Of a stretch of DNA of 64,000 bases, positions 13,410 through 26,811 are shown one piece after another. The DNA lies in contig JAJNNQ010000008.1 of NCBI GenBank assembly GCA_027886175.1, forward strand, positions 182,501 through 246,500, given 5' to 3'. Under the pieces are notes generated by a model, which worked only from the letters and a program-made list of their open reading frames with translations, searched no databases and had not been told where the DNA came from. Positions within the stretch are counted from its first letter, which is position 1. The number at the start of each line of letters is the position of its first letter. Position numbers and translations under genes: made by a program. The stretch is from Phylloscopus collybita. Its lineage: Eukaryota > Chordata > Aves > Passeriformes > Phylloscopidae.

Positions 13410-13656
13410 CAAACCGACTCTGACAGCACGTTCCGGGCCAGGGGGGGAGCGTTGCCCTCCTGGGAGTGGCAGGAGCTGCTCAGGGGGTTGTGATTAATAT
13501 GCAATCAGCCTGATCTGATTAGTGCAGAGCAGAGCAGCCCCTGCCCCAGCAGGCTGAAGGGAGGCTGCACGACCTCCTGGAAGTGACAGAGGCGTGCGAG
13601 GCTCCGGGAAGGGAGAGCGCAGGCGGGCCCGGTGCCGTTTGATGCGCCGCCTTACG
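13410..13656. promoter_or_regulatory. CpG-enriched candidate regulatory element
   Basis: I count about 15 CpG in roughly 245 bases, against a strongly CpG-depleted intron. The stretch includes a TGATTAAT site (a PBX-HOX type motif) at 13491, followed by ATGCAATCA. An AT-rich, non-repetitive segment follows to about 13760. It could be an intronic enhancer or a cryptic promoter. No open frame or splice-site pair supports an exon here. The call rests on composition only. Confidence 0.35.
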
Positions 13657-15854
13657 TCTCTTTTTAAATTCCTTTAAAAATTCCCTTTCATTATGTTCAT
13701 AAAAGCTGCATCCATCACGCTGCCGAGCCTAACAGCTGTGTTGCATATAGATATTGATACCCACAGGCAAAAAAGCCTTTTATGGGGACATCTCATGGGA
13801 TCAGAGACAGAGGCTCCAAGTGTTCCGACTAAGCCGTAGCTGGGATGACAAATAAATATTTGAGACGCGCAGACATGTACTCAGGCTTTCCACTTTTGAT
13901 TCCTAAATAAAGTCTATAAAACATGCAGCTATGCCTGGAATCAAATGCCTTGTGCCACACACACTGAAACTTATTACCTGGGTTTTACAGCAATGCTATC
14001 ATCCATTTAAGCAGACAACTTATCCCAAGATTCTATCAGTGATAAAGAAGATTAGGTTTAATATTTATTACCCCTCCTGACCCACATTTAAAGCAACCAC
14101 AAACTGTTGATTTCTGCTCCACAAGGGATTATCTGTGTGGGATTTCTAACCAAGTTGAAGCAGAAGCTGTCTAAAATTGCCCAAAAAAGCTTTCTCTTGG
14201 GGGTTTTCTACCCCAGCTTTCCATTTATGAAAACAGACTTTCAAAATGGTGGCCTGACTTGTGAAAGTCTGTCTGAAAAATGGAAAATATACTCCAAAGA
14301 ACTGAACTCCTCCTTACAGTTGACTTGTTGTATTGCCTAAGTACAAAGCTCAACTGTGAAAGTATAAAATAATGCAAAAAGTCACCAATTTCTTTCCATA
14401 TTAATTACAACATTAATATGAATATCTGTAAGGCATTTAAGAACAGAAAATGAACACTCACAGGGTTTAATTTAGAAAACTGTGTAAGTATATTCATGTT
14501 CAGTATATCCATTCTTTACCTGAATATTTTACTCGAATTTAATAGTGTTTCAAGTAAATTTTATCCATTCAAATTTCCTGGCTGATTTTGGCCTAGACAT
14601 TCAATATTTCCATGCTTCATCCTTCATCTCCCCCATGCACGAAACTGGTGCAACAAGAATTCATTTTGCTCTCAGAGGCATTGGAAGGGATCCTCACACC
14701 TGGGAAATGCTGAATGAAGCAGGGCCACAAAGAGCAGAATAATTTGGCAGCCACCCCCAGTGCTGCGAGGCAGTTGTGCTTTCAGCCTGGCTGCTCTTTC
14801 TGTCCTTTGCTGTTACTTTTAGTGGTTATTTCTCTCCTAATGGATTGCTGCAGCAAAGGACTAGAAATGAGTAATAAGAGTAATTTGCTGTTTCCATTGC
14901 AAGACAACACAAGTTGTATTTTCGGGGTCGAGCAGAGAATATTGCAGGGAGCCATGAGAGAATCCCAGGGAAGGTTAAAGGGAAATGCCAAAGCTGCAAG
15001 GAGCTCACTCAGTCAAACAGAGACAGGCACCAAAGTTCAGAGCCTGCTGAGGCTGAGGGCAGGGAAAACGTGCCTGCAGGCTGTGCCACTCCAGGGCTGG
15101 GGCACCAGGGAGGTCAGGGCTGGAGCACAGGGGACATCCAAGGCTGGCAAAGCTGGGTGAGTCCCCAGAGAGAGTCTAAGCAACAGAGGCTGCTGAGAAT
15201 AGCTCCTGAGTTAAAATGCTGCTGCAGAGCCCTGGAGGTTGGTGAGAGTGTCACTGTCCTGCTCAGGGTAACCAGAATGTCAGATCTCCTTTCTCAGTCA
15301 GATCCCACGCTCTGCAAATGGCATTTTGGACATTCCAGCCTGGGCAGGTTCAGGTCTTGTGTCAGCTGCCACACCCCACACCAGCTCAGTCACCACTGGA
15401 GGCAAACTGCCTGCCTGGCACCCCTGGGTGACCCAGTGCCCCTGGGGATGCACAGACCCGCCAGGACAGCAGGGGACAGGCACTGCTTGGGACACCGCCT
15501 GGATTTGGGGGAAAAATCAGCTGGATTGGGAATGTAACTGAGGTCTCCTTCCAGAAACTGTATCTTTTTAGCATTATCATCCTCAGCAACCCAGGGTTTA
15601 TACTGCTGGGTGGTGCTTGTTCAGAGTCTTTTGTTTTCCTCTCCTCCTTCTACCCCTATTCATGGCCAAATACCTGTAACTATGTTATTTCTCACATTTC
15701 ACCTCAAGAACAGCAGCCCAGACTCGTTTCTGCTGTTACCCACTCTACCCTCCTCATTGTTAACTTCAGTTCTTGGGGTTTAAAAACCTTTAAAAGCAGT
15801 AGCAAAGAGAAGCTGTGTTTTCTGTTGAGCTCACACTTAGGAATGAGCTACTTC

Positions 15855-16125
15855 ACAAACCAAATTTTATAGTGTGGTTGTAATTAATGATGTCACAGTT
15901 ATCCTAATTTTGCATAAAATGTTGCCTGTTGCAACTAAACACCTTTAAAAATATACAGCTGAAGACACAAATATTACTAATGAAAGGCATATGCACAACA
16001 TGAGCTCAATTAAAATAACTTTACAATGCTAATAAATTAAAATCAGTATCAATGAATAAGCAATAACATTCCTAAGTAAAAGTCAAATGTTGAGATTCTG
16101 ATACAGGGATCAGTTTAAAGCAAAT
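15855..16125. promoter_or_regulatory. Candidate conserved non-coding stretch
   Basis: Complex AT-rich sequence, free of simple repeats, with clustered TAAT/ATTA cores, a TGATGTCA CRE/AP-1-like site near 15889 and TTTGCATA near 15909. It has the look of a vertebrate conserved non-coding element, but without an alignment this is a guess. Confidence 0.2.
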
Positions 16126-16932
16126 TAACATTACCTAATTTGAAGAAATGTGTGCTTCTTACTAATGACTGACTGCTTCTCACTTGAAATAGTTTCATGC
16201 TGGGCCAGCACAGGCAATGGTCATGCCAGGAGGTCAAGCAGCACCTTATGAGCAACATTTGTGGTTTTAGGTCATGCAAGTTCTTCCAAATACATCAATG
16301 CAATTTCTAGACTGCTGCACTAGAGAGTAAAAAAACACCAAACTGGGATAACTGTACGTCCAGCATAAAATCTGCCTTGATTTTCATACACTGTGACACG
16401 TTTCAGATTTCATTCTTGTATCAAAAACTTTACCAAATTGGATTAATTCAACAATAGGTGGAAGGTGGTCTGTAAAAGATGGTCTGTAAAGCCCCCACAT
16501 GGGACAGACACAGATTTTGTAAATATTTTACTGAGCAGTTTAAATTGAGGTTCTGTTGAAGTGACACTGAAAGTCAGACCCTCAGTTCAGCTGGCTTTAT
16601 ACATTTCCTAAATTTCAGGAAGTAAAACAGACACCAGGAAGCAAAATAAGCACTAGGAAGCAAAAAAAAAAAGTGCTATGATCATGCTGTTGCAGGAGTA
16701 AAGTAGATTTTTGCTGTTCACAGGCTAGATTTTTATTTCATTGCACCACTGTAAATCCAATTTAAACAGCATTAAAAGACTCCAAAGGCTTAAAAGTGCA
16801 TGTGAAAACAGGAATTGTGTAAAACATCCCCTAGATGGAGCAGGTTGGCAAGGGCTTTGTGTGTGCACAAGCATCAGCTGTGCTGCCACACTCAGCTTTA
16901 CAAAGACTTCATAACCAAATTTTGATGAAGGA

Positions 16933-16992
16933 CACTCATTTCACACTCATTTTACACTAATTTTACACTCATTTCACACTCATTTCACACCC
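16933..16992 (+). repeat. 11-bp tandem repeat, five copies
   Basis: Five copies of CACTCATTTCA-like units (variants CACTCATTTTA and CACTAATTTTA), followed by a decayed sixth. Confidence 0.92.
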
Positions 16993-19554
16993 CTTCAGCA
17001 CATGACTGGTCATGTTCAATGTTGGTCACCTCAAAAAACCATGAGGGCATTCCTGTGCTGAAAATGCCACACAGATCCTTCCTGATCAACACATCTACAA
17101 TCTTCTACTAAAATAAGCTCTACACCAATCACCAATGCTTTATTTTTTATTAAAAAAAGATGTTTTCTTGGCCCTGTAGGGCCAAGTACAGCTACCAGGG
17201 AGTGCAATGTGATCTCCCAAGGGCTCTTTAACTACATCAAAGGTCCAAGCTGAATGAAGGTTCAGAGACCCAGGTATCTCTTTCAGTGATAACATTTCAA
17301 AATTCTGAGGACAGGATATAAATTTTTTGTGTCTATAGCACTTAGATCTACAGGGAAAAAAAAATAATCATGGCTGTAAGGCAAGAAATTATATTTATTT
17401 GTCAATTATAAAATTAGATTTAGGAGTCACTAGAGAATATCAATTCTGAATGCCCCATAAAGCTCTGCTAATAACTATAGATACCCACGATTTTGACCTT
17501 TCTATTATTTAGACATATTTCCTTTCATTTATATGGCTTGATAAAAATTAATGATGCTTCACCCTTTAACTGAATTTCCCACGCTCAGAATGACTTCTGA
17601 AAATGATTCTGCCCGTGTTTTTTGTTTGTTGTGCAGACCAAAGCTGACAAGAAGTCGTATGGCCCACTTCAAATCAGGCTGTGCAGGAAAGTTGTTGGAA
17701 GGTAAAGAAGTATCTGGGACAGACAAAGAATTCCCTCTTTTCCCACAGCTGAATAAAATCCCTTCAATAAGCACACCCACCTAACATTTTCTAAGAAGGA
17801 GAGGGTTTATATGAAAAGCCTCACGAGAATTTACAAGCTTGTAAAGTATTTCTCCTCAGCTTGCCTCTTTTTTTAATCTTTAAAAAAAAACCCCCACTCT
17901 AAATACAGCACACAGCCTCAGATGGCAAAAGGAAAGGATTAAAAATAGTAGCAGAGCATTTTAATGAAATGGGAACTGTTTTCCCCCACTCGAGTCCAGG
18001 GAATGAGCATTTCTGACACCCTAATTAACAGAATGCAATCAGTAGAGCAGCAGTTTCCACAGGGTGGAATATTTAGTTCTGTCTCATTTTAATTATTTTG
18101 TACAAATGGGGCAAGATTTTACTCATAACAAGAATTTTGTGGTTTTTACCTAGGTCAGGGAGGTAAAGCCAAACTTACCCACCAGCTTTAGAAATGGTCA
18201 AATCTTGAACCTGGGCAAAACTTTCAGTATAATTGGCTTCAGGGTGAGTTGCCTTGAGGTATGTTTTACCTTAAGCCACTCTGAGGTGTTTTACGTATTA
18301 AAGAACCCTGAAGATTTGGTAAATTTGAAGGAAATTCTCTGAAGCTCTTATGTCACTGCTGTATGAGCACACCTGATTTTCACCAGTCAAAACCACAGTT
18401 ACAACAATCAAAATGGTTCTTTTTGTAAGTAACTTCATTTTTTGAACATGAGCAGAAGGGACAACGAGCAGAATGTATGTATGGCATAAATAAACCTCAT
18501 CCAGCTGCACAGATACATAAAATAGGATCTCAAATAATAGGGATCACTCCTGTTGTGCATACAGTGTTTTAATTTAAGGTCACTCAACCACAATGACTCA
18601 GTTCTGGAAAAAAAAACATTAACCCTGAGTCCAGGAAAAAAAAAAAAATAACCCCTTTTGACAGCCAAATTGCATCTCAAGCTAAGATTTAGAGCCCGAG
18701 ACTGCAGCCCAAAATAAGAATTTCCCAGTGCAGAACAGGCCTTTTGTGTGTGTTCCAAAGAAATGGCATTACTGTCTCCCGTCTAAGAACATCTTCATCC
18801 ACTCAAGCAGCTCTTCACCATGACTGAGGACACAGAATTGCTTATTAATGTGAGGGACTCACAGCACTGGAGAGGTGGGATCCCAGAGTGAGAGTGTTCT
18901 TACCTCTGTGTTTAAGACTGAAACACAATATAGTCTTGGCCTTTGTGTATGATGTTTACAAAGAAATCGTAAATAAAGAAACAGCAACAGAAAATGTTCT
19001 GCTCTCTCAGGACCTTGATCCATTTTGATTTAATATTATTTTCTCCTTGACAAACTTCCACTTTCTTGACAAAGTAAAGATTTAAAAGCCTTTAGCTGGT
19101 GGTAAAATAAACACATTTTACTCATGAAATCTGTCTTTAGAGCTGTGATCTGTGTTCTGTATTTTTTTTTTCCCCAGGTAAATATTATTTCAGATCTTTT
19201 CTGTTTCCTTATCTGCTAAGGCAGGTGAAAGGAGCAGGTTGAGTGAACTGCAGGCTGGGGAGTGGGGCAGCTCCAGATGAAACACCTATTTGAACTCGTG
19301 AGAACCTCTCATTCTGCATATCAGCAGCTGATTAGCTGGAAATAGATTTCCCTGTGATTAAAGGGGATGTAATAAAGGGCACTGCTGTCTTCCTCTGTCT
19401 ATTAGCCCATTTGAAACCCTTCATGTTCCTTTGTAGTTGTAGCACACGTCTTTGAGAAACGTTTCCATATAAATTATATTTTAAAAGTGTTACTTCCCCT
19501 CCAGTGGCACGGGGAATATTGATATGATCATTCCTTTGCCATTTCCTCTCCACC

Positions 19555-19600
19555 AGGCAGCGGAGATTAACCCGGCGCGGTCGGATCTGACATCCCTGCT
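19555..19600. promoter_or_regulatory. Small CpG cluster
   Basis: At least five CpG fall in about 30 bases (GCGGAG, then CCGGCGCGGTCGG) inside an otherwise CpG-poor, AT-rich region. This is a possible core of a regulatory element. Weak evidence. Confidence 0.2.
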
Positions 19601-21154
19601 GCCTGAAATGAGATTCCTACACCTTCCTGCCACCAGCCCTGTGGAAAACAGTCCCATTTCAAAGGGGCTCAGCAGCCCCACTTCTCAGCAAAGTCACTAC
19701 TTTTGAATCCCTGGCCCTGCTTATGTAAGTGATTAAAAATGGACAAAAAACCCCCCAATTTTACCCATCTGGATCAGAAATTTTCCTCCAGTCTCTAATG
19801 TTCTGCATTCTATCGTTCCATGGTCTCACCCAGGTCAGGTAAATATTCACTGTACCCATCAGCTTTCACTTGGATTGGGCAAATTTCATCTTTGCTGGAA
19901 AAACAACCACGACCAAGAACTTTTTGTGGGCCAGAGATTTGCAGAACTTCTGCTGGAGAAGTTTTCTTCTGGCCTCCTGGCAGGCTTGGACACACCTCTG
20001 TGGGTGATCAAACTACCAACCCATGTTTACAACAACAAAAACCAAACCAAAGAAAGGAATATTCAGTGCAAATAAATAAATTCAATACATTTAATAAACA
20101 CACACAAAGAATTTAATCTTTTTTCAATAAAAAATGAGGGATTTTCCACACGATTAATCTTCTCTTCAACCTTAAACTGTGAATGGCAAAGCAAATCTTT
20201 GCAGGGTGCCTTGGAACCAGAAGCTCTCTGAGGAGAAAGAAATAACCCCTCACATGTAGCAATATTCTCCACAGCACTGGATGGGGAGCATCATCATGCA
20301 GCAAAGCACATGCCAGAAGGTTTCTGTCTCCACTGAATCTCTCATGGTGCAACACAGGCTTTTAGAAGCTTGAAATATTATGTATCTCCTGGTTTTCTTT
20401 ATGTGAGTCCAACAAATCCTGATCTCAGGCACTGGTTTTACCAGATTTCTACTTTTCAGTGATATCACCATCAATTTTTTCACTGGTTTGATGGTCACAA
20501 AAGGAGGTAGGTACAGAAAGAAGTCCTTAATACAAGCCTCATAAACATTTGCATTACAATTTATGCCTACACTCCAGAACACCTTGCACCTTGATTGAGT
20601 TCAAAGGCTGGAACTGAACCCAAAGTATTTTCTAAGCGTCCTCTAAGAGCGAGCAGATGTGAGCAAGAGTTGTGAGCCTATGAACAAATCTGGAAACACG
20701 ATTTTTGAGCTAACTGCCTGGAGCAATTTCTGAAGCAATTTTCCACAGTAGAGAAGAAGCTCAGATGACTCATAACTCTAAAACAATGTGGCTAAAACCC
20801 CATTTCAAACCCTTTCTTGTTTCTATTCTTCAGCCCTGCTATATCCGTTGATTTGCATTTTTTTTTTTTTCTTCTGAAGCTCTCAATTTATATCTTTTAA
20901 AAGACTTCCAGAGTCTGATGCTATCTGGAGAGACAGAGGGAACTTTGTGCTGACTTTAAATAGCACCTCATTATCTGAACATCTGGATTTTCAGAAACGA
21001 ACTGTTCCTCACAAAACTCATCAGGGCTCTTCAGAAATATCAGGGGTGCTTTCCACCTGTTTCCTTTTCCAACCACAGACACACCTCATGCCTCCCAGGA
21101 GGTGCTCTCTGCTCATCTATTTTTGCTGTAAGGACTCACTTCAACGGGCGATTT

Positions 21155-21280
21155 AAAATCATAAAAGGTCTGGGGTTGGAAGGGACCTTAAGGATCATCT
21201 CACTCCGTCCCATGCCAGGGCAGGGACACCTTCAGCTGCTCCAAACCCTGCCCAACCTGGCCTTGAAAAGCCTCTAAAGG
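21155..21280 (-). mobile_element. CR1 LINE 3'-end fragment
   Basis: The plus strand reads GGTTGGAAGGGACCTTAAGG, then ATGCCAGGGCAGGGACACC and CCAACCTGGCCTTGAAAAGC, the reverse complement of the CR1 3' end. Sense is minus. It is a short truncated copy with no coding capacity. Confidence 0.9.
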
Positions 21281-21353
21281 TAGGAAAATAAAAGATTTTG
21301 AACCCCAAAATTTATTTCTTCTGACTGGGACACTGTTCATAAATGGCTTTTTG

Positions 21354-21428
21354 GAGTGTTTGTTGTTGTTGTTGTTGTTGTTTTTGTTGTGGTTTTTTGG
21401 GGTTTTTTTTGGTGGGTTTTTTTTGTGT
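21354..21428 (+). repeat. T/G-rich low-complexity tract with (TTG)n
   Basis: About seven TTG units, then T-runs separated by short G-runs. Almost no A or C appears on the plus strand. Confidence 0.9.
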
Positions 21429-22828
21429 TCAAGCATGTACATTGAGGTTGTTGGCTCTTTTTCTGTTCTCCTCCAAAATATATCCATGAACATTAAGTTC
21501 TTTTAGACAGGAATTTCATGATTTAATCTTTGCTAGAAAATGTTCCTGGATATTTTCCTTCACCCAGTTCCATTCTGTTATCCATAAATACAATTCACAC
21601 AAGTGAATTAGCCAAAATCCCAGCTTAACAGATTACAAATCTGTGCTTCATGGTCTTTTAAGAATTTCCCTATCCTTGTTCTTCTCTCTTTTTCCCAGTT
21701 TTGCTCCAATGTATTCCAGAGTGAAAAGCTGAAGTATGTTTTATTATTTCAGTAATACATTTGTAGCTCTTCAGTGTCTCTTTATTTTTCTTCTTTCTTT
21801 AACCTTTCTGATGTTGGAAACTTTTTAAAAATATATAATTTACTTCAATATATATGCTGTTTCTTTATAAAGGAGAAATTCATCAAGAATGAAAAGGTCT
21901 TCTTCATCAGACATGGACTTTAGAAGAAAAAGAAAAACAACCAGATGAGAAACCAGCTTTAAGTGAAACCAATTTTTTTTTTTCTGTCATCATCCATGCA
22001 GTTATTACCTCAAGTCATAAATTCCTGACATTGTGGCAACCCAGTGTTCTGTTGTCAAACTCAGGAGGATGAGCAGAGGGGTAAATCAGTGTTCCAGCTG
22101 CACAGCAGTCTCTGCTCCTCCCAAGGAGACAATTATCCACAGGAAAGGTTGTTTTCAGAGCTGGAGTACCCAGGAAAAGGTGGATGTGTGCAGAGGCCAT
22201 TTGAGGGATGGAGGAGAGGACTGAACAGAGAGGTGAATCTCAGAGGTGCTTTCCTTGGTCAGCCTCTACCGAAATCAGGATCTTGGGAAAGCAGAAATGG
22301 GTGGTTCTACATTAGCCAGGCACCCTGGTAAGAGTGATCAACAATAAAACAAGGAACAGAACCTGGATGTGCTCTCCTTAGTGCACATTTTATTTACCAC
22401 CCAGTGGGTGCAGACAGCAGCAGGAGAAGCATCCATGGGTTTTTTTACAAGGAGAAAAAACCCAAAGCTGTGGGTTCTGTTACTGGTTGAGTCTCTTTGC
22501 AGATGAAGTCTTGTCTTTAATCTGCTAAGGTTGTTGCCATTCTTTTCTGCTCTGACAGAGATTGTTATTAGATAACAAAATCCACGCACCACAGAAATAA
22601 ATTGCTGAGATTTTCAGATGCACACCGAGCTCAAACCGAAACGCAGAAATTTCTAGAATTATTTCCGACGGAATTCAAGTGACTGAGATTTTGAATACAC
22701 ATAATTGTACCTCTCCAGATGTTTGCACAATAGCTGAAATCCACACAGCAGTATTGCAGAGACAGGAAATGACCACGCAAAACCAAATTTGTCCTGGGCT
22801 CTTTTTAGTTCCAACCCTTCCTGTGCTG

Positions 22829-22829
<1 letters not shown>

Positions 22830-22859
<30 letters not shown>
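22830..22859 (+). repeat. Poly-T (T30)
   Basis: An uninterrupted run of 30 T, and poly-A on the host transcript strand. No recognisable retroposed element adjoins it. Confidence 0.9.
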
Positions 22860-22861
<2 letters not shown>

Positions 22862-24151
22862 AGTAGTTGATGAATGCAGTCACCCCTCGTGTCTGGAAGG
22901 AAACTTTTTCACACCATGGGAAGCTTTCAAGCACAGTCTGGCCTGTCAGAGATCAGTGGTGTTTGTGGTGGACTGTGGAACCTAAGACCCCAAACACCCC
23001 ATTTCTTGTCCAGTGTACAGTGAACAAGAAAACCTTGTTAGTGAACAAGCTGTGTTTTAGCACATCTTGCTAAAAATACCTAAATCGAGTACTCTGAATC
23101 CTTCCACCAATTCTTGAGCAATTCTTGCTCCTCATTTCCTTCCCCACTCATTATTTTCTCCCAGAATTCTAACAAGAGGTTAATTTCTTAGCCTTCACCT
23201 TCCACTTGCAGCAGATTCCTTTTTGCCTACGAGTCTTAAATCAGCTGTTGCATCTTTGAGTGGTTACCATCAGGCCCATGTGCAAACAGGAAATATATTT
23301 ATATGTAAAATGCTATGACACTTCTGCAGTGTTCTCCAATATTTATAACTGAGTGGCAAATATGTTTAAAATGATATCAAATATTCCAGAATGCTTTCTG
23401 CAGTGCATGCTATGATTTCTTTCAAAGATACTGTCGAGTATTTTCTGAGATGGGCTGCACAGAAAATAGGAAAGTGTTCAGGAAGTTACCTTTCTCACTC
23501 CTGTTTATTGAAACTTAGAATGTTCTGTTTGATCCATTACACTTATCAGTAATAGTCTGAATTACACTACATAACTTTTCTTCCCTGGATAGGATTGAAA
23601 AAGACAGATTTTACTCAAACTAAAGCAAGCAACATCTTCTGCTTATCCATTTCCTCAAAATGCCATCTAAATTCTTAATTTATATTCCAAAATCTCTGTC
23701 AGTTTTCGGTCTTCCATCTTCATAAAACAAAAATTACATACTGCTTTCTATCATTTCTGGGATGAAAAAGGAAAACCTTATCTTTTTTTATCTATTGGAA
23801 ATGAACATCCTCAGTTTAATTTAAAGCCATCTCTTCAAGTAGGAGTAACTTACCAAGTCACTGAGATCAAATCAAGCTCCCCTTTGCCTCCCAAAAATAA
23901 CATTGACACGTCAGATCATGCAATCAAATCCTGTTTGCCTCATGTGGAGACTGATAAACTAAATATGACATATAAACTTCAGGGGACAAATAAGGAGCTG
24001 ATACACCAACACTCCTGGAAAGCACCTAACAGGGCAGGAGTTTCTATTAAAACATTTGAAATCAAATATTCAATATTCTGCTCTTCCCACCAAAAAGGAG
24101 ACAAGACCTGCTCTAAAACTGAAGAGAAATTCTGATCATTTATACAATGCA

Positions 24152-24203
24152 TGTTTTTTTTTTGTTTTTGTTGTTGTTTTGTTTTTGTTTTTGTTTTTTT
24201 TTT
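24152..24203 (+). repeat. (GTTTT)-type T/G-rich tract
   Basis: T-runs separated by single G in an imperfect GTTTTT pattern, with no A or C. Confidence 0.88.
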
Positions 24204-24482
24204 AATATTGCTTCCTTCCTCAAACCAAGCTGTGAGACTCCACTGGCAGCTGCTGTGGTAAAAGCTTCTTTTAATTCCATCTACACCTTTCCATGTGATG
24301 GGATTGAGTTTTTATGCTGAGATATGACATTCCCAACAAAACCATATGGAATTCTGTGTTCCATTTTACAATTAAAGGGAAGCCAGATATGAAATATCTT
24401 TCAAAGGACTCTCAATTTAAACAAAAAAAAAACCAAAACCAAAATCAAAAAAGAAAACCACAAGCCCGCTCTCCCCCAAAAA

Positions 24483-24540
24483 ACCAATCAGCTATTCATA
24501 TCTAGATTTACACCAACCAGCTATTCATATCTAGATTTAC
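24483..24540 (+). repeat. 29-bp direct tandem duplication
   Basis: Two adjacent copies of ACCAAYCAGCTATTCATATC plus nine further bases differ at a single base (T/C). A local duplication. Confidence 0.93.
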
Positions 24541-25349
24541 ATACATATAAATCTATATGTTCACAATACTTCAAAGATCCCTTTCAGACAATACATTTCA
24601 AATCCTCCCTACATCTGGTGCACCCAAAGAACGGAAGTTTGGAAGAATTCCCCTTACCTGAAGACACTTCTGAAAAACTCAGGCAGCCCTTAACAAAAGA
24701 GGCAAGATGGCAAATCCCCTGAGGGCTTGAGGATGTTGCTAAAGGAATTTTCTCCTGTAAAAAACAGATTCCTTGGGGAGGGAAGAAGGGCCTTGCTGCC
24801 AGTGGTGACAGTGCTGAGGGCATTTTTCATGGGGTGAAAGTGCCTTCAGCTGTGTCCTTCTGCACTCAGGAGGAAATCAGTGCACTCTGCAGAGTCAGAG
24901 CTGGGCACAGAGTGCAGAGTGCCAGCATTGTCTGCTCCTGGATGGAATGGGAATTAGATTCCTGGATGGAATTGTCTAACTCCTGAAGCTTTGTTCAGTT
25001 TGCTTGGTTGGGTTTTTTTGGGGGTAGGGGGTGCATGGAAATGTTGGTGCAGCGTTGTTTAATGCAAACTTCATATTAGGTTAATAAATAAGCTGCCAGG
25101 CATTATACGTGCTTGAAAATATGAAAACCTTGTATTGATCTAACTCTGTGACAGGAGGTTGGGAGCTGAGAAGGGGATTACCCTGAGCAGATGGGGTAGG
25201 GAAGGGCTCCCCACTGCTGACAAGAAAAAAAAATTTCACGTGCTGTGCTCAGCCCCATGGCTCCATCCCAGTGCAGGCACAGCCAGAGCCAGACTCAGAA
25301 CAGCTTCTGAAACGTTCTGAGCAAACCTAGACCTTTCTACTTCTCATAG

Positions 25350-25420
25350 AAAAAAAAAAACAAACCCAAACCAAAAAAAACAACAACCACCCAAAAAACA
25401 GACACCAAAAAAAACCCCAA
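25350..25420 (+). repeat. A/C-rich low-complexity tract
   Basis: A-runs separated by C or CC, with one G at 25401. It is the same type as the larger tracts at 34.9 and 61.6 kb. Confidence 0.85.
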
Positions 25421-26769
25421 TCTATTTTAAAGTGCTGGACTTTCCTAAGTGAAGCTCAGTGTTTTCTTTTGGGAAGCTCTCAGATCCATCTCTTCAAAGT
25501 GCTAAAAGCAAAGCTTTTACCAGAGTGCCACCCTCGAGCCTGACAGACAGCAGCCTGCAGAACCTGGTGATTATTTCTCTTTTAAGGCAGGAACATGATG
25601 CCTTAATGTTATAATTAGGCCATGGTGAGAAGTCAAGAGCCCAGCAAAAAGCCCTCCTATCTCCAATTCCCCTCCCCAGCTGCCTGGGACCTGCTGCAAC
25701 TTCTGAGGCAAAAATCAATGGCAACAACTTTCTCGTTACTTCAGAAAAGCCTACATCAGACCATTACTACCACCAGCACTGATTTTACTACCTTTCCCTC
25801 ATTTTCTCAAGCAGTTAATCACATTGATCACACAAATCTCTGGGCTTCCAGATATTAGAAGTGCATTTTTGACAAATTGTCCTGAAAATTCTCCCTCGTT
25901 TCAGCGCTTCCCATCTCTCTAGTGGTTCACTGGGAAGGCAGAAATGCCCTGGGAAAACCCTGGTCTCCCTCCAGTTTGTCTCATCCATGAGTTCTGTATT
26001 TTATCCAGGCTACATTAAAGTGCACAGAGACAATTCAGATGTTTCTGAGACAGGAGAAATTAGAGGAAGGGAAGATAATGCACGCAGGACGGTCCGTGTC
26101 ACTTCTGTCTGACACAGCCCTGCATCACAACATGACTCAGAGCAGCATTTCTCCTTAAGTCACACTTGCTGCCAAAGATCTTGGTGCAGGCAGCAAGGTG
26201 CCAGTGCTGAGCTAAATGTCAGAGTAGCAGCTGCTTCATTCCTGGATTTTTTTCTAATTTAACCGCATCTTGTGTTTTATTATTCTGATCTTTTTCCTCT
26301 CTAGCAAGCAGCTTCCCCTGAGTTGCTGCCTGGATAACCATTTCAAGCTGCATTCCTGAGCTGTGTGGAGCTCCACTCTCTGGTGTGGGCTGAATCAGGT
26401 GTCGAAAAGGAATTTGGCAAAGCAGAAATGATTCAGAAGTGAGAGATCTGCCCAAACCCCTGTGCTGGATCCCTCACAGGCTGGGTCACTGTCTCAGCAC
26501 AGAAAGCCACCAGCTGTGGTGGCCATGGAATGGCTGCTGTTGTCCTCTGTGATATTTAGATGAAGATATTAATAAGAGAAGCTCCCATTAGAAGAGGTCT
26601 GAAAACTGGAAATTGAAGTTTACTGGAAGAAAATTTAATTAGGATCTTTTAGTTCATCAGAGGGCTGTGGAATGAGTGTGAATGAACTTACAGGGCTACA
26701 GAGACTTGTAGCTCCCAGAGGAATATGACTCTACAACTTTCCCTCAACATTTATAATGAAAATTCAGCT

Positions 26770-26771
<2 letters not shown>

Positions 26772-26809
<38 letters not shown>
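26772..26809 (+). repeat. Poly-A (A38)
   Basis: An uninterrupted run of 38 A. The sequence before it is not a recognisable retrogene or SINE, so it is called simply as a homopolymer. Confidence 0.9.

Positions 26810-26811
<2 letters not shown>

Larger units (their letters stand above)
12798..21154. other. Intronic sequence without recognised genes
   Basis: It contains the CpG-rich stretch at 13410-13656, a GC-richer block at about 14700-15540 in which several frames are open by chance (up to 207 codons, no domain), an 11-bp repeat at 16933-16992 and a small CpG cluster near 19559-19588. The remainder is AT-rich unique sequence. Confidence 0.6.

Noticed and set aside
14914..15537. 207-codon forward frame
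   Set aside because: It lies in a GC-richer block where several frames on both strands are open. No domain, splice signal or codon pattern supports a gene.
26700..26810. A38 run as the tail of a processed pseudogene or SINE
   Set aside because: The preceding sequence shows no gene-like or SINE-like body and no clear target-site duplication.
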